Positions 16,631-25,462 of a stretch of DNA of 64,000 nt are shown here, in pieces. The position numbers and the translations under genes are program-made. The stretch comes from DATARH01 sp963789255 (GTDB lineage Bacteria > Pseudomonadota > Alphaproteobacteria > ATCC43930 > CGMCC-115725). Under the pieces are notes generated by a model that had not been told where the DNA came from, made no database searches, and was given only the letters and a program-made list of their open reading frames with translations. Every line of letters starts with the position of its first letter. Position 1 is the stretch's first letter. The stretch is from assembly GCA_963789255.1 (NCBI GenBank), contig CAWBJW010000002.1, positions 1,240,001 through 1,304,000 of the forward strand. The letters run 5' to 3'.

Positions 16631-18187
16631 TCAGCCGAAGGCGGGCGCGCGCGGCTTCTGGCTGAAATCGAGACCGTCGAGCAGGTTGTACGCGTTGGCG
16701 TCGCGCGGCTGCAGCGCCTTGAGGCCGAAGCGCGCCTCGATCAGCGCCAGGATCGAGGTCGTGTCGGCGATGCGGTGATCGATATAGCCGCGCCGTGCCC
16801 ACGGGCTGATCAGGAGGGCGGGGATGCGGGTGCCGCAGCCATAGGCGTCGGGATTGGGCGGTGCGACATGGTCCCAGAACCCGCCACCTTCATCGTAGGT
16901 GATGACGACCGCACTCTTCTCCCACAGCTTGCTGTTGCCGAGCGCCTGCAACAGGCCGGTGACCCAATCCTCGCCCCAGCGCGGCGCCGAGTCCGCCGGA
17001 TGCTCGTCGCGGCCGCCGGTCGCCTTGATAAACGAAACGCGCGGCAATCGGCCGGTCTTCACATCGTCGAGGAAGTCCGTGCTGTCGCGGATATGGCCGG
17101 CCTTCACGTTGGCGAACCAGCCCGGGTAGTACTGGAACGGGTTGTGATGCGGCAGATAATGCTCGGGCGTGTCGACGACGACCGAGCCGTCGCCGCTGCC
17201 GGTCGCCCTCTTCAATGCCCAGGGCTTCACCGCGTTCCAGGCCTCGTTGTACCAGGCCCAGGGGAGCGCGGCGGCGGCGAGCCGGTCGCCGATATTGGGG
17301 TAGGTCTGTTCCTCGGGCGGCGGGCACAAATCGATCGACCCCATGAACGTCTCGGTCGGGCCGTTCATCGGCGGCACGTCGTTGATCAGGATGCCCTTGC
17401 CGTCATAAGGCTTTTCATATCCCGCCGAAATGCCGTTGCCGACCCCGGCAGCCGGCGGCTTCGCCCATTGCGCCGAGCGGGCCGCGACGAGGTAGAGCGC
17501 GTTGCCGGTCGAGCCGCCCGACATCGCCTGGAAGAAATGGTCGAACAGCACGTATTCGTCGGCGAGGTGGTGGTAGAAGGGCAGATCGTTGCGCGTATAG
17601 AAGCCGAGCACGGCGCCGGACGGGGTGGATTGCGCCATCATCAGCTGCACCGGATCGCTGCCCGGCCTGTCGAAGAACGCATGCTTATCGTGCAGCGCCA
17701 GCGCCACGAACCGGTCCATCTTGCCGCCGTGCACTTGCGCGAACATGCGGAAGAAGTTGTGCGCCGGGCCCCACGGCACGTTGTCGCCAGGCGGGATGTA
17801 CCGGGCGAGCGGGAACGGCCGGTTGGGGAGCTCCGCACCGGCAAAGCCCGGCAAGCCGTAAGGCACCGGCAGATAGACATAGGGCGCGCCGGCCGGGTTC
17901 TTCTGCAGGCCGGTGAAGCGCGGGTTGACCTGGCCTTCCGCATCCAACAGCCCCGCCACCGCGCCGCCGCCCGGCGGCTGGTACGCCCCGAAATAATGGT
18001 CGAAGCTGCGGTTCTCCTGATAGATCACGACGATATGGTCGATCTTGTCGCGCAGGCCCGTGAGATCGGCCCCGGCCGGCGTCTGGGCGCGCAGCGCCGG
18101 CGCCCAGCGCGCGCCGAGCAGCGCGGCGCCGCCGGTTGTCGCGACCGATTGGAGAAATCTGCGCCGGTTTTGCCTCAGGATCGTCAT
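16631..18187 (-). CDS. Tat-exported phosphoesterase (acid phosphatase / phospholipase C family)
   Basis: A 518-residue member of the phosphoesterase family that includes non-haemolytic phospholipase C and AcpA acid phosphatase. ATG 18187 starts a twin-arginine signal, NRRRFLQSVATTGGAALLG, so export is folded and periplasmic or extracellular. The catalytic N-terminal motif is present as HIVVIYQENRSFDHYFG. Later conserved parts are WAYDEGGGFWDHVAPP-like residues (here ITYDEGGGFWDHV), GTRIPALLISPWAR and YIDHRIADTTSILALIE. The frame is open for 96 more codons upstream but those do not look coding. It is convergent with the arylsulfotransferase-like gene, only 7 bp apart. Confidence 0.88.
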   Translation of the reverse strand: MTILRQNRRRFLQSVATTGGAALLGARWAPALRAQTPAGADLTGLRDKIDHIVVIYQENRSFDHYFGAYQPPGGGAVAGLLDAEGQVNPRFTGLQKNPAGAPYVYLPVPYGLPGFAGAELPNRPFPLARYIPPGDNVPWGPAHNFFRMFAQVHGGKMDRFVALALHDKHAFFDRPGSDPVQLMMAQSTPSGAVLGFYTRNDLPFYHHLADEYVLFDHFFQAMSGGSTGNALYLVAARSAQWAKPPAAGVGNGISAGYEKPYDGKGILINDVPPMNGPTETFMGSIDLCPPPEEQTYPNIGDRLAAAALPWAWYNEAWNAVKPWALKRATGSGDGSVVVDTPEHYLPHHNPFQYYPGWFANVKAGHIRDSTDFLDDVKTGRLPRVSFIKATGGRDEHPADSAPRWGEDWVTGLLQALGNSKLWEKSAVVITYDEGGGFWDHVAPPNPDAYGCGTRIPALLISPWARRGYIDHRIADTTSILALIEARFGLKALQPRDANAYNLLDGLDFSQKPRAPAFG

Positions 18188-18339
18188 CGTTGCGCCCGGT
18201 CTGCCCCGGTGGTGGAACTCGAAACCGGCAATATCACGCATTGATGACAGTTCTACGAAGGGTGGTTCGCGCCCCCGGTCCGCGCGGCTTGCATCAGTCG
18301 CCCCCGTGCGCGATGCCGGACAGCCGCCGTAAATCGGGT

Positions 18340-18345
18340 TATAAT
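18340..18345 (+). promoter_or_regulatory. Probable -10 element before the DUF1326 gene
   Basis: TATAAT lies 33 bp before the ATG and is embedded in CGGGTTATAAT, almost the same as the element at 8013. No good -35 is visible at the expected distance, so an activator or an extended -10 may be used. Confidence 0.4.
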
Positions 18346-18377
18346 TTGATGCTTTCCGGCCGCGACTGGAGGTCCTG

Positions 18378-19025
18378 ATGAGCGAGGTTCCCGGCTGGCA
18401 CATCGCCGGCGACTGGTTCGACAACTGCAGCTGCGCGGTGGCCTGCCCCTGCACCTTCGCACAAGCACCGGACAACGGCTTCTGCGAGTCGGTGCTGTTC
18501 TGGCATATTGCGCACGGCCATTACGGCGACGTCGCTCTCGACGGTCTCAGCTTCGTCCGGGTCGGGCGATGGGAGGGCGATCTGTGGGCCGGCAAGGCCA
18601 AGGGCGCCGGCGGTCTCTACATCGACGAGCGCGCCGACGAGCGCCAGGCGGAGGTGTTGCCGCTGATCATCGGCGGCCGTGCCGGCGGGTTCCCGGCGCG
18701 GGTCAACGCTCTGTTTACCGAAGGCCGGCAATTGGTCGGCGTCGAGCGGGCGCGGATCGCCTTCGAGATCGCGCCCGACCGCGCCCATTGGGGAACCGAG
18801 ATCGCCGGCAAGGTCAAGGCCTGGGCGAAAGCGTTGACCGGGCCGACCAGCAACCCCGGCAAGTATCCCCAAATGGCGAACGCGCCGGGCAGCGAGACCG
18901 GTCCCGGCCCCCAGCTCGTGACCTGGGGCAAATCGACGGTCTGCTCGGTCGATGCGTTCGGCTTCAAGTTCGCCTGGACGACGAATTCCGCTAAGCACAT
19001 ACCGTTCGACTGGCAGGGCCCGTGA
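18378..19025 (+). CDS. DUF1326-family protein
   Basis: A 215-residue protein of the DUF1326 family, whose role is not established. The N terminus is the family hallmark: GWHIAGDWFDNCSCAVACPC, with closely spaced Cys residues (CSCxxxCPC) that could bind a metal or form a redox centre. Two more Cys follow within 25 residues. The rest is beta-rich with no signal peptide. CTGGAGGTCCTG before ATG 18378 is a good ribosome-binding site. It is divergent from the Tat-exported phosphoesterase, with 190 bp between the starts. Confidence 0.85.
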   Translation: MSEVPGWHIAGDWFDNCSCAVACPCTFAQAPDNGFCESVLFWHIAHGHYGDVALDGLSFVRVGRWEGDLWAGKAKGAGGLYIDERADERQAEVLPLIIGGRAGGFPARVNALFTEGRQLVGVERARIAFEIAPDRAHWGTEIAGKVKAWAKALTGPTSNPGKYPQMANAPGSETGPGPQLVTWGKSTVCSVDAFGFKFAWTTNSAKHIPFDWQGP

Positions 19026-19184
19026 TCAGGCGATGACGTTTTGCCATCGGCTCGCGGAAAATCAAAATCATCGCCCCATCGGTCCGTCACTCATCGAAAC
19101 GAAATTGTCATATTGACGCCTTAATATAGGTTGTTTCTAGGTCTCACCGAACATCGGATCTTTGACAAGAGCCGAACCTTTTTA

Positions 19185-19229
19185 ACATGCACGCGAGCGC
19201 GGGGAGTGATGCCCCGCTTTGTTGCATGT
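19185..19229 (+). promoter_or_regulatory. Structured leader hairpin upstream of a small gene
   Basis: The outer arms ACATGCA (19185-19191) and TGCATGT (19223-19229) enclose an inner GC stem (GCGGGG with CCCCGC, loop AGTGATG). The two-step hairpin lies 55 bp before the ATG at 19285 within a lower-GC leader. It could be a small RNA terminator, an attenuator or a protein site; I cannot decide. Confidence 0.35.
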
Positions 19230-19284
19230 CGCTTTCCTCAACGGGGAAGTCAGAAGTCTTTAACGACGACAACGGGGTGAAGTG

Positions 19285-19515
19285 ATGACGTATCGCGTTT
19301 TCTATGGGGATACTTTGGCCATGTCGAGCCCGGACCGGCACCTCGACGACCGGGTCAGGGTCGAGCGGTTCAGCACCGAGCACGAGGCGCTCAACCGCGC
19401 GCGCCAGCTGATCGAGCAAGACGACAGCGCCGCGGTCGCGATCGGCGACGCCACCGGGAACCTGCTGCTGGGCGGCGTGCGCCTCCAGCTCAAACTGGGA
19501 TATTGCTGCGAGTGA
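19285..19515 (+). CDS. Hypothetical protein, 76 residues
   Basis: A small soluble protein starting MTYRVFYGDTLAMSSPDR, with a central basic-acidic helix (HEALNRARQLIEQDDSAAVAIGD) and ending KLGYCCE with a Cys pair. I do not recognise a family. An ATG at 19285 follows GGGGTGAAG; an adjacent GTG at 19282 is the alternative. The leader holds a structured hairpin and a strong terminator-like hairpin follows at 19559, so this looks like a single-gene transcript with its own regulation. Confidence 0.6.
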   Translation: MTYRVFYGDTLAMSSPDRHLDDRVRVERFSTEHEALNRARQLIEQDDSAAVAIGDATGNLLLGGVRLQLKLGYCCE

Positions 19516-19558
19516 CCCGGCGCGCGCAGGCGCTGCTCCGAGGAAATATGCTCCAGCC

Positions 19559-19581
19559 GGGCGGCCCGTCTCGGGCCGCCC
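19559..19581 (+). terminator. Rho-independent-like terminator hairpin
   Basis: A perfect 9-bp GC stem, GGGCGGCCC and GGGCCGCCC, with loop GTCTC, follows the 76-residue gene by 43 bp. The T run after it is weak (CTTCG), so it is a terminator by position and stem rather than by full consensus. Confidence 0.55.
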
Positions 19582-19667
19582 TTCGCATGTCAAGCCGCAG
19601 CCTTGCCAAACCCCGGGGTCGCCCGTACCTATGATTCCCCGGGGTCATGCGGCGAGAGGAGTGCGCG

Positions 19668-21125
19668 ATGAAGCTCCACGACGAAAAGCTGTTCCGTCAG
19701 CATTGCTATATCGACGGCGAATGGGTCGATGCGATCGGCCGCCAGACGATCCCGGTCAAGAACCCGGCCAATGGCGAGACCCTCGGCAGCGTGCCCAAAA
19801 TGGGTGCGGAGGAGACCCGCCGGGCGATCGAGGCGGCGGATCGGGCGTTGCCGGCGTGGCGCGCCAAGACCGCCAAGGAGCGCGCCCAGATCCTGCGCCG
19901 CTGGTTCGATCTCTTGATGGCGAACCAGGAGGATCTCGCGACGCTGATGACCGCCGAGCAGGGTAAGCCCCTCGCCGAGGCCAAGGGCGAGATCGCCTAT
20001 GCCGCCGCGTTCATCGAATGGTTCGGCGAGGAGGGCAAGCGCATCTACGGCGACACGATCCCCGCGCACGGCGCCGACAAGCGCATCGTCGTCATCAAGG
20101 AGCCGATCGGGGTGTGCGCCGCGATCACGCCGTGGAACTTCCCGGCGGCGATGATAACGAGGAAGGCCGGGCCGGCGCTCGCCGCCGGCTGCACGATGGT
20201 GTTGAAGCCGGCGACCGCGACGCCCTATTCCGCCCTCGCGCTGTGCGAACTGGCCGAGCGCGCCGGGGTGCCGAAGGGCGTCTTTTCCTGCGTCACCGGC
20301 AGCGCCGCGGAGATCGGCGGCGAGATGACCTCGAACCCGACCGTGCGCAAGCTGACCTTCACCGGCTCGACCGAGATCGGCAAGCTCCTGATGGAGCAAT
20401 GCGCCGGGACGGTGAAGAAGCTCTCGCTCGAACTCGGCGGCAACGCGCCGTTCATCGTCTTCGACGATGCCGATATCGAGATGGCGATCAAGGGCGCCAT
20501 CGCCTCGAAATACCGCAATGCCGGCCAGACCTGCGTCTGCGCCAACCGCATCCTGGTGCAGGACGCGGTCTACGACGCCTTCACCACCCGGCTCGCCGAA
20601 GCGGCCGGGGCGATGAAGGTCGCGCAAGGCTTCGAGGCGGGCGCGGTGATCGGCCCGCTCATTGACATGAAGGCCGTCGAGAAGGTCGAGAGCCACATCG
20701 CCGACGCCCTAAAGAAAGGCGCCAAGATCGTCATCGGCGGCAAGCGCAGCGCATTGGGCGGCAGCTTCTTCGAGCCGACCGTCCTGACCGATGTGACGAC
20801 CGACATGCTGATCACCCGGGAAGAGACCTTCGGCCCGGTCGCCCCGCTCTACCGCTTCAAGACCGAGGCTGAGGCGGTCAAGATGGCCAACGACACCGAG
20901 TTCGGCCTCGCCGCCTATTTCTACAGCCGCGACATCGGCCGCATCTGGCGCGTCGCCGAGGCGCTCGAATACGGCATCGTCGGCATCAACGAAGGCATCA
21001 TTTCGACCGAGATCGCCCCGTTCGGCGGCATGAAGGAATTGGGCATCGGCCGCGAAGGCTCCAAATACGGCATCGAGGAATTCCTCGAGGTCAAATACCT
21101 CTGCATGGGCGGCATTGACCGGTGA
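19668..21125 (+). CDS. gabD: Succinate-semialdehyde dehydrogenase (NAD(P)+)
   Basis: A 485-residue aldehyde dehydrogenase that oxidises succinate semialdehyde to succinate at the end of the GABA pathway. The start MKLHDEKLFRQHCYIDGEW is typical for GabD. Catalytic features are ITPWNFPAAMITRK, the cofactor site FTGSTEIGK, the general base Glu in LELGGNAPFIVF and the nucleophile Cys in NAGQTCVCANR. The tail EFLEVKYLCMG matches GabD. A ribosome-binding site (GAGAGGAG) precedes ATG 19668; an ATG or equivalent at 19647 is unlikely. It is monocistronic here. Other semialdehydes could be substrates, but the close match to the GabD type makes this call strong. Confidence 0.9.
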   Translation: MKLHDEKLFRQHCYIDGEWVDAIGRQTIPVKNPANGETLGSVPKMGAEETRRAIEAADRALPAWRAKTAKERAQILRRWFDLLMANQEDLATLMTAEQGKPLAEAKGEIAYAAAFIEWFGEEGKRIYGDTIPAHGADKRIVVIKEPIGVCAAITPWNFPAAMITRKAGPALAAGCTMVLKPATATPYSALALCELAERAGVPKGVFSCVTGSAAEIGGEMTSNPTVRKLTFTGSTEIGKLLMEQCAGTVKKLSLELGGNAPFIVFDDADIEMAIKGAIASKYRNAGQTCVCANRILVQDAVYDAFTTRLAEAAGAMKVAQGFEAGAVIGPLIDMKAVEKVESHIADALKKGAKIVIGGKRSALGGSFFEPTVLTDVTTDMLITREETFGPVAPLYRFKTEAEAVKMANDTEFGLAAYFYSRDIGRIWRVAEALEYGIVGINEGIISTEIAPFGGMKELGIGREGSKYGIEEFLEVKYLCMGGIDR

Positions 21126-21380
21126 TAGGTTCCTCCCCTCTCGGGAGACAACGCGCACCGCAGCCAGCCGCTAGTTTAACCGGACCGCCTCGGCGCGCTC
21201 GCCTATCGCCGCCGCCTCTTCGCCAGCGCCGACGAACTTCGGGAGACAGCGGGCATCGCGGCCGGAGGCGGACGCCGGATCGCTTTTTTGAGAACGTAAA
21301 CCATCCGCTAAAGCCGTTGGCCGGGCTTAACCACCGCAATCGGCTATCGTCCATTATCTTTGTGATAACAAAAGTAATTA

Positions 21381-21457
21381 TGGCGTCCCCGACAGGACTC
21401 GAACCTGTGACCCCCGGTTTAGGAAACCGATGCTCTATCCGGCTGAGCTACGGGGAC
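21381..21457 (-). tRNA. tRNA-Arg (anticodon CCU)
   Basis: On the minus strand the 77-nt sequence folds as a cloverleaf: acceptor GTCCCCG paired with CGGGGAC, D arm AGCTCAGCCGGATAGAGC, anticodon loop TTCCTAA giving CCT, and T arm CAGGTTCGAGTCCTG. Discriminator G and encoded CCA lie at 21384-21381. Confidence 0.96.
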
Positions 21458-21564
21458 GTTGCCGACACGATACTCCGGCTGCTGCGGCGCTGTCACCGTC
21501 CGGAACCGACGCGGGCTCTCTGCTGCACTGGGAGGCCCGACCCGCGGCACATTCAGGGCGGCTA

Positions 21565-21882
21565 CTAGACTAGCGTCACCGAGCTCAGCCAGTGAGCGTG
21601 GCGAGTGCCGCATCGATATCGGCGGAATTCAACTCCCACGAATTGTTCGAGCTCAGCGACGAGCTTGCGCATGAAGGGCTCGTGGAGCTTGAGCGCCCGC
21701 GCATCGTCGCCGAGATGGTCGGCGAGCAGCGCCAGGGCGAGTTGCGCCGGCCCGGCGCCCTCGTAGGTCCATTCGAAGCCGGTTGTTGACAGCCGCTTCA
21801 GATCGAAGCGCGGCGCGAGCGGCCGGCCGTCGACGGTGACGACCGCCCCCTCGAGGCTGCGGCCGCCGCGGTACACCGTCAT
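21565..21882 (-). CDS. DUF6166-like small protein
   Basis: A 105-residue protein. Its centre, TGFEWTYEGAGPAQLALALLADHLGDD, is the conserved block of the DUF6166 family, small proteins of unknown role found widely in bacteria and plasmids. The start MTVYRGGRSLEG and the beta-strand-rich N-terminus fit. It follows the phytanoyl-CoA dioxygenase gene by 20 bp on the same strand, so it is likely cotranscribed. The last residues RYRCGTRHAHWLSSVTLV are longer than the core family. Confidence 0.7.
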   Translation of the reverse strand: MTVYRGGRSLEGAVVTVDGRPLAPRFDLKRLSTTGFEWTYEGAGPAQLALALLADHLGDDARALKLHEPFMRKLVAELEQFVGVEFRRYRCGTRHAHWLSSVTLV

Positions 21883-21902
21883 CGGATCGGCCCCGGCCTG
21901 CT

Positions 21903-22754
21903 TCAGCCTCGGATCGCGGCCGGATCGTTGAAGCTGGCGACCCCCGTGCCGCGATAGAGGATTTTCGCGCTGCGCTCGGCGATGCGGTTGTGCAGCGCCA
22001 TCATTTCCGGCGCCATCTCACTCGTCGGCCGCGGTTCGAGCGCGAAATGATGGAAGCGGTCGGTGCCGCGCACCAAGCTCGCACTGTCGTCGCCTTCGAG
22101 CTGGCGGATATGGGTCGGGATATAGCGGATCGCAAAGCCGATGCGGCGATCCGGCGACGGGTTCGGCGCCGAGCCGTGCACCAGCCGCACGTGATGCAAC
22201 GACATCTCGCCGGGATCGAGGACCAGCGGGACCGCCTGTTTCTCGTTGACCGCGACGGCGATTTCCTGGCCTCGAGTCAACAGGTTGTGGCGGTCGAACG
22301 TGTCGCGGTGCGGCACCTGGTCGAGCTTGTGGCTGCCCGGGATCACCGCCATCGCGCCGTTATCGGCATTGCTTGGGGTCAATGCCACCCAGGCCGTCGC
22401 CACCTCGGGCGCGGAGAGGCCCCAATAGGTCGAGTCCTGGTGCCACGAGACAAAGGCCGGGCTGGCCGCCTCCTTGATGAAAAAGTTGCTGGTCCAGCAC
22501 AAGAGGTCGGGGCCGAGCACATCCTCGACCGCATCGAGCAGGCGCGCATCGCGCACGAGGTCGGCGAGAAACGGGAAGAGGAGGTGCGATTTGTGGCGCA
22601 GATCGCCGCGCAGCTTCCCGCCCCTGCGGGCCTCGACGGTTTCGAGATCGCGGCGCAGCGCCGCCGCATCGGCCGCGTCCATGATGCGGATCGGCGCCAG
22701 GTAGCCCTCGTCGCGGTAGCGCGCGATCTGGGCCTCGTTCAAGAGTTTCGGCAT
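21903..22754 (-). CDS. Phytanoyl-CoA dioxygenase-family protein
   Basis: A 283-residue non-haem Fe(II)/2-oxoglutarate oxygenase. The iron triad is visible: HxD in SWHQDSTYWG and the distal His in LVHGSAPNPS, with the 2-oxoglutarate Arg in RIGFAIRYIP. Also conserved are WVALTPSNADNGAM and IPGSHK. The substrate is unknown; the family includes hydroxylases of fatty acyl-CoAs, ectoine and secondary metabolites. It is the third gene of the minus-strand series that starts with the flavin-dependent oxidoreductase, which suggests a joint catabolic job. Confidence 0.88.
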   Translation of the reverse strand: MPKLLNEAQIARYRDEGYLAPIRIMDAADAAALRRDLETVEARRGGKLRGDLRHKSHLLFPFLADLVRDARLLDAVEDVLGPDLLCWTSNFFIKEAASPAFVSWHQDSTYWGLSAPEVATAWVALTPSNADNGAMAVIPGSHKLDQVPHRDTFDRHNLLTRGQEIAVAVNEKQAVPLVLDPGEMSLHHVRLVHGSAPNPSPDRRIGFAIRYIPTHIRQLEGDDSASLVRGTDRFHHFALEPRPTSEMAPEMMALHNRIAERSAKILYRGTGVASFNDPAAIRG

Positions 22755-22849
22755 GGCCTCGGCTCCCGGGAAGGCAAACGATTATAGCATGCGCGGACGC
22801 TCCGCCGAATGGCGCCCGGCTTGCGGGTGTTCGCCGTCGTCGAGGCGGC

Positions 22850-23836
22850 TCAGAGGATCTGGTTGCGCAGCGCGGCATTGCCCTGCCACAGCCGGTCGAG
22901 ATTGTCCTCCAGGATATCGAGGACGTTGTCTTCGTACCGGCGCGTCTCGCCAGCGGTGTGCGGCGTGATCAACGCGGTCTCGATGTCCCAAAGCGGCGAG
23001 GCGGGCATCAGCGGCTCGTCCACCGCGACGTCGAGCGCGGCACCGGCGATGCTGCCCTGCGACAGGGCCGTGATCAGCGCCGCCTCGTCAACAACGCGGC
23101 CGCGCGCCACGTTGATCAGGTAGGCCGAGCGCTTCATACGGCCGAGCGCGGCGGCATTGATCAGGTTCTCGGTTTCCTTGACCAGCGGGCAGGTCAGGGC
23201 GACGAAATCGGCCTCGGGCAGCAGCCGGCCCAGTTCGCCCATGCCGTGCACCGCATCGGCCGCGCCGGCGCCGTTCGTGGGATCGCGGCGCAGCCCGATC
23301 ACGGTCATGTCGAACGCCTTGGCCAGCCGCGCGAGGCGCCCGCCGATGTCGCCGAGGCCGACGATCAGCAAACTCTTGCCGCCAAGCTCGTCCTCGCGCG
23401 CCGCCAAATCGCCGATCATGCCGCGCCAGACATGCTTGCGCTGATTGTCGCGCGCCTCGGGCAGCCGCCGCGCCAATGCCAGGATCAGCGCCATCGCGTG
23501 TTGCGACACCGCCTTGGCGTTGACGCCGCGCGCGCTGGCGAGGCGGATGCCGCGCTGCGTCAGGGCCTCGCGGCCGAACTGGTCGGTGCCGGCCCCGATC
23601 GACTGGATGAAGCGCAGCTTTGCCGCGCGCTCGACGAGACCGTCATGCCACAATCCCGAGATCACCAGCACGTCGGCCTCGGGGATGCGCCGGTCGAGCT
23701 CCTCGGGGCTGCGAACCTCAAAGCTCGCGATCCCCGTGTTGCGCCGAGCGAACTGCGCCTGAAGCTGGTAGGCCACATGGGCGAAGCAGATCGTCGTTTT
23801 GTCCCGGGATGGCAGCACGGTCAGGTCCCCCCTCAC
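22850..23836 (-). CDS. D-2-hydroxyacid dehydrogenase, NAD-binding
   Basis: A 328-residue member of the D-isomer-specific 2-hydroxyacid dehydrogenase family, which reduces 2-oxo acids or oxidises D-2-hydroxy acids. The dinucleotide site is LLIVGLGDIGGRLA, the Arg of the active site is in INVARGRVVDEAAL, the Glu in LDVAVDEPLMP and the His in ITPHTAGETRR. The GTG start at 23836 overlaps the stop of the upstream flavin-dependent oxidoreductase (GTGA), so the two are translationally coupled. Glyoxylate/hydroxypyruvate-like specificity is possible but not proved. Confidence 0.87.
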   Translation of the reverse strand: MRGDLTVLPSRDKTTICFAHVAYQLQAQFARRNTGIASFEVRSPEELDRRIPEADVLVISGLWHDGLVERAAKLRFIQSIGAGTDQFGREALTQRGIRLASARGVNAKAVSQHAMALILALARRLPEARDNQRKHVWRGMIGDLAAREDELGGKSLLIVGLGDIGGRLARLAKAFDMTVIGLRRDPTNGAGAADAVHGMGELGRLLPEADFVALTCPLVKETENLINAAALGRMKRSAYLINVARGRVVDEAALITALSQGSIAGAALDVAVDEPLMPASPLWDIETALITPHTAGETRRYEDNVLDILEDNLDRLWQGNAALRNQIL

Positions 23837-24930
23837 GCCATTGCCGGCGCTTTGGGCAGGTGGGCGAGTTTGGGCATGACCTCTTTGGCCAGCAGCTCCA
23901 TCGAATGATGCCAGGCCTCAGGGTTGTCGCTGTAGTCGAAGCAGAACAACAGGAGGTGGCCGAAACCGCCGACCTCCTCGTACATCCGCTCGATCTTCTC
24001 GACGACGGTGGCGGGCGAGCCGATCAGCCAGTTGTGCCGGGCGCAATATTCCGGCGTGACGTCGCTGTCGGCGACCGCCTCGTCGTGCTTCAGGTACTGG
24101 ATGACCCCGACATTCTTCAAGAGCGGCAGGAAGTATTCGCGCATCATCCTGCCCATCTGCGCCCCGACCGACAGGCGCCATGCCTCGCTGTCGGTGTCGG
24201 CGACGAAGATCTCGCGCACCAGGCGCCAGTCGGCCCGGCTCGGGGTCCGCCCGGTGCGCCGCGCGCCCTCCTCGACCGAGGCCCAATGGCTCGCAACGTA
24301 GGACTGGTTGAGGTTGAGGCTCATCGGCAGGAAGCCGTGCTCGCCGGCCAGCTTCAAGGTCTCCGAACCGGGGCTGACCCCGGCCACGCCGATCGGCGGG
24401 TAGGGTTTCTGAAATGGCCTGATATGCGGGATCAGGCTGTCCAGCATCCGCCCGGTGCGGGTTACGTGCCAGTATTTGCCGGCGTAGTCGAACGGCTCCT
24501 CGGCGGTCCACAGCTTCAGCATGATCTCGAGCGCCTCGCGCGTCATCTCGCGGTGCTGGCCGGCATTGCCGTCGACATTGAACATCGCCCAGTCGCTCGG
24601 CAATCCGCTCGCCGCGACCCCGAAATTGAGCCGGCCTTGCGCCAGATGGTCGAGCATCGCGACCCGGTGGGCGAGCTCGGCCGGGTGGTGATAGGGCAAC
24701 AGGAAGCCGCCCGGCGCGAGGCGGATCCGGCTCGTCTCCATCAGCGCCTGGGCGATCAACAGATCGGGCGCCGGGTGCGGCTCCCAGGGCGCGGTGTGGT
24801 GCTCGCCGATCCAGGCCTCGGAAAAGCCCAGCTGGTCGGCCCAGCGCAGCGTCTCAAGGTCCCAGCGGTGGCCGTCATAGAGAGGGCGCTCCGGCGGGTG
24901 CGAGGGCATCGTGAACAGGCCGTATTGCAT
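23833..24930 (-). CDS. LLM-class flavin-dependent oxidoreductase
   Basis: A 365-residue member of the luciferase-like monooxygenase family, which uses FMN or F420 delivered by a partner. The start MQYGLFTMPSHPPERPLYDG and the motifs GFSEAWIGEHHTAPWEP, LGTG-type AQGRLNFGVAASGLPSDW and PYPPIGVAGVSPGSE are characteristic of the bacterial-luciferase alpha-like subgroup. GAGGAGG lies 9 nt before ATG 24930. It is the first gene of the minus-strand set (oxygenase, D-hydroxyacid dehydrogenase, phytanoyl-CoA dioxygenase, DUF6166), which may degrade an aromatic, alkane or sulfonate compound; the substrate is not shown by the sequence. Confidence 0.88.
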   Translation of the reverse strand: MQYGLFTMPSHPPERPLYDGHRWDLETLRWADQLGFSEAWIGEHHTAPWEPHPAPDLLIAQALMETSRIRLAPGGFLLPYHHPAELAHRVAMLDHLAQGRLNFGVAASGLPSDWAMFNVDGNAGQHREMTREALEIMLKLWTAEEPFDYAGKYWHVTRTGRMLDSLIPHIRPFQKPYPPIGVAGVSPGSETLKLAGEHGFLPMSLNLNQSYVASHWASVEEGARRTGRTPSRADWRLVREIFVADTDSEAWRLSVGAQMGRMMREYFLPLLKNVGVIQYLKHDEAVADSDVTPEYCARHNWLIGSPATVVEKIERMYEEVGGFGHLLLFCFDYSDNPEAWHHSMELLAKEVMPKLAHLPKAPAMA

Positions 24931-25097
24931 TGTGCCGTGCCTCCTCATGCGATGGTCTGACGGCACCCTAGCCGAGTTGCGCGGGATGCGCAGGGAATCG
25001 CTAAATCGGATGGTTGCCGAGCGTCGGTCGATGGTCTATTGGTACCCCAACTTTACAAACCGCGACGCATTGTCGCGCTCTCGCTCGGGAGGAATCA

Positions 25098-25304
25098 ATG
25101 AGGCAACCGCGCTCGCCCCGGCGGCTCGTCAGAATGTGGCATCGACGCGAGAAAGCGACCATCGATCACCTCGTCCGCACGACCGGCGACGCGAAGGGCG
25201 CCTCCGGCACAACCCATTCGGCGTTCACGTCCTCGGGGCTCGCCGTCGAGGAACAGGTCCGCAAGGCCTGGCACCCCGGCCCCACCGGCCTCGCGATCTT
25301 CTAG
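25098..25304 (+). CDS. Hypothetical basic protein, 68 residues
   Basis: A short protein starting MRQPRSPRRLVRMWHRRE, very basic at the N terminus and ending in HPGPTGLAIF. I do not recognise it. GGGAGGAATCA precedes the ATG at 25098 with ideal spacing, and that is the main reason to accept it. No membrane segment or motif is seen. It lies between the divergent LLM-oxidoreductase gene and serC. Confidence 0.4.
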   Translation: MRQPRSPRRLVRMWHRREKATIDHLVRTTGDAKGASGTTHSAFTSSGLAVEEQVRKAWHPGPTGLAIF

Positions 25305-25462
25305 CCCGCACCCTCCCAGACCTGACGATCGGATACCGCGGGACATGCCGCGGGCAGCGGGTGCTGCACCGCAGCATTGACCATGCCGGCGCGCGGGGTT
25401 AAGGCTCCGCCGCGCGACGCCGGCGGTTGGCCGGCGATAGCCGAAAGGGGAAGGGACGGGCG

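Noticed and set aside
16514..18244. 576-codon plus-strand frame opposite the Tat-exported phosphoesterase
   Set aside because: The minus strand shows a twin-arginine signal and phosphoesterase motifs; the other strand is a shadow.
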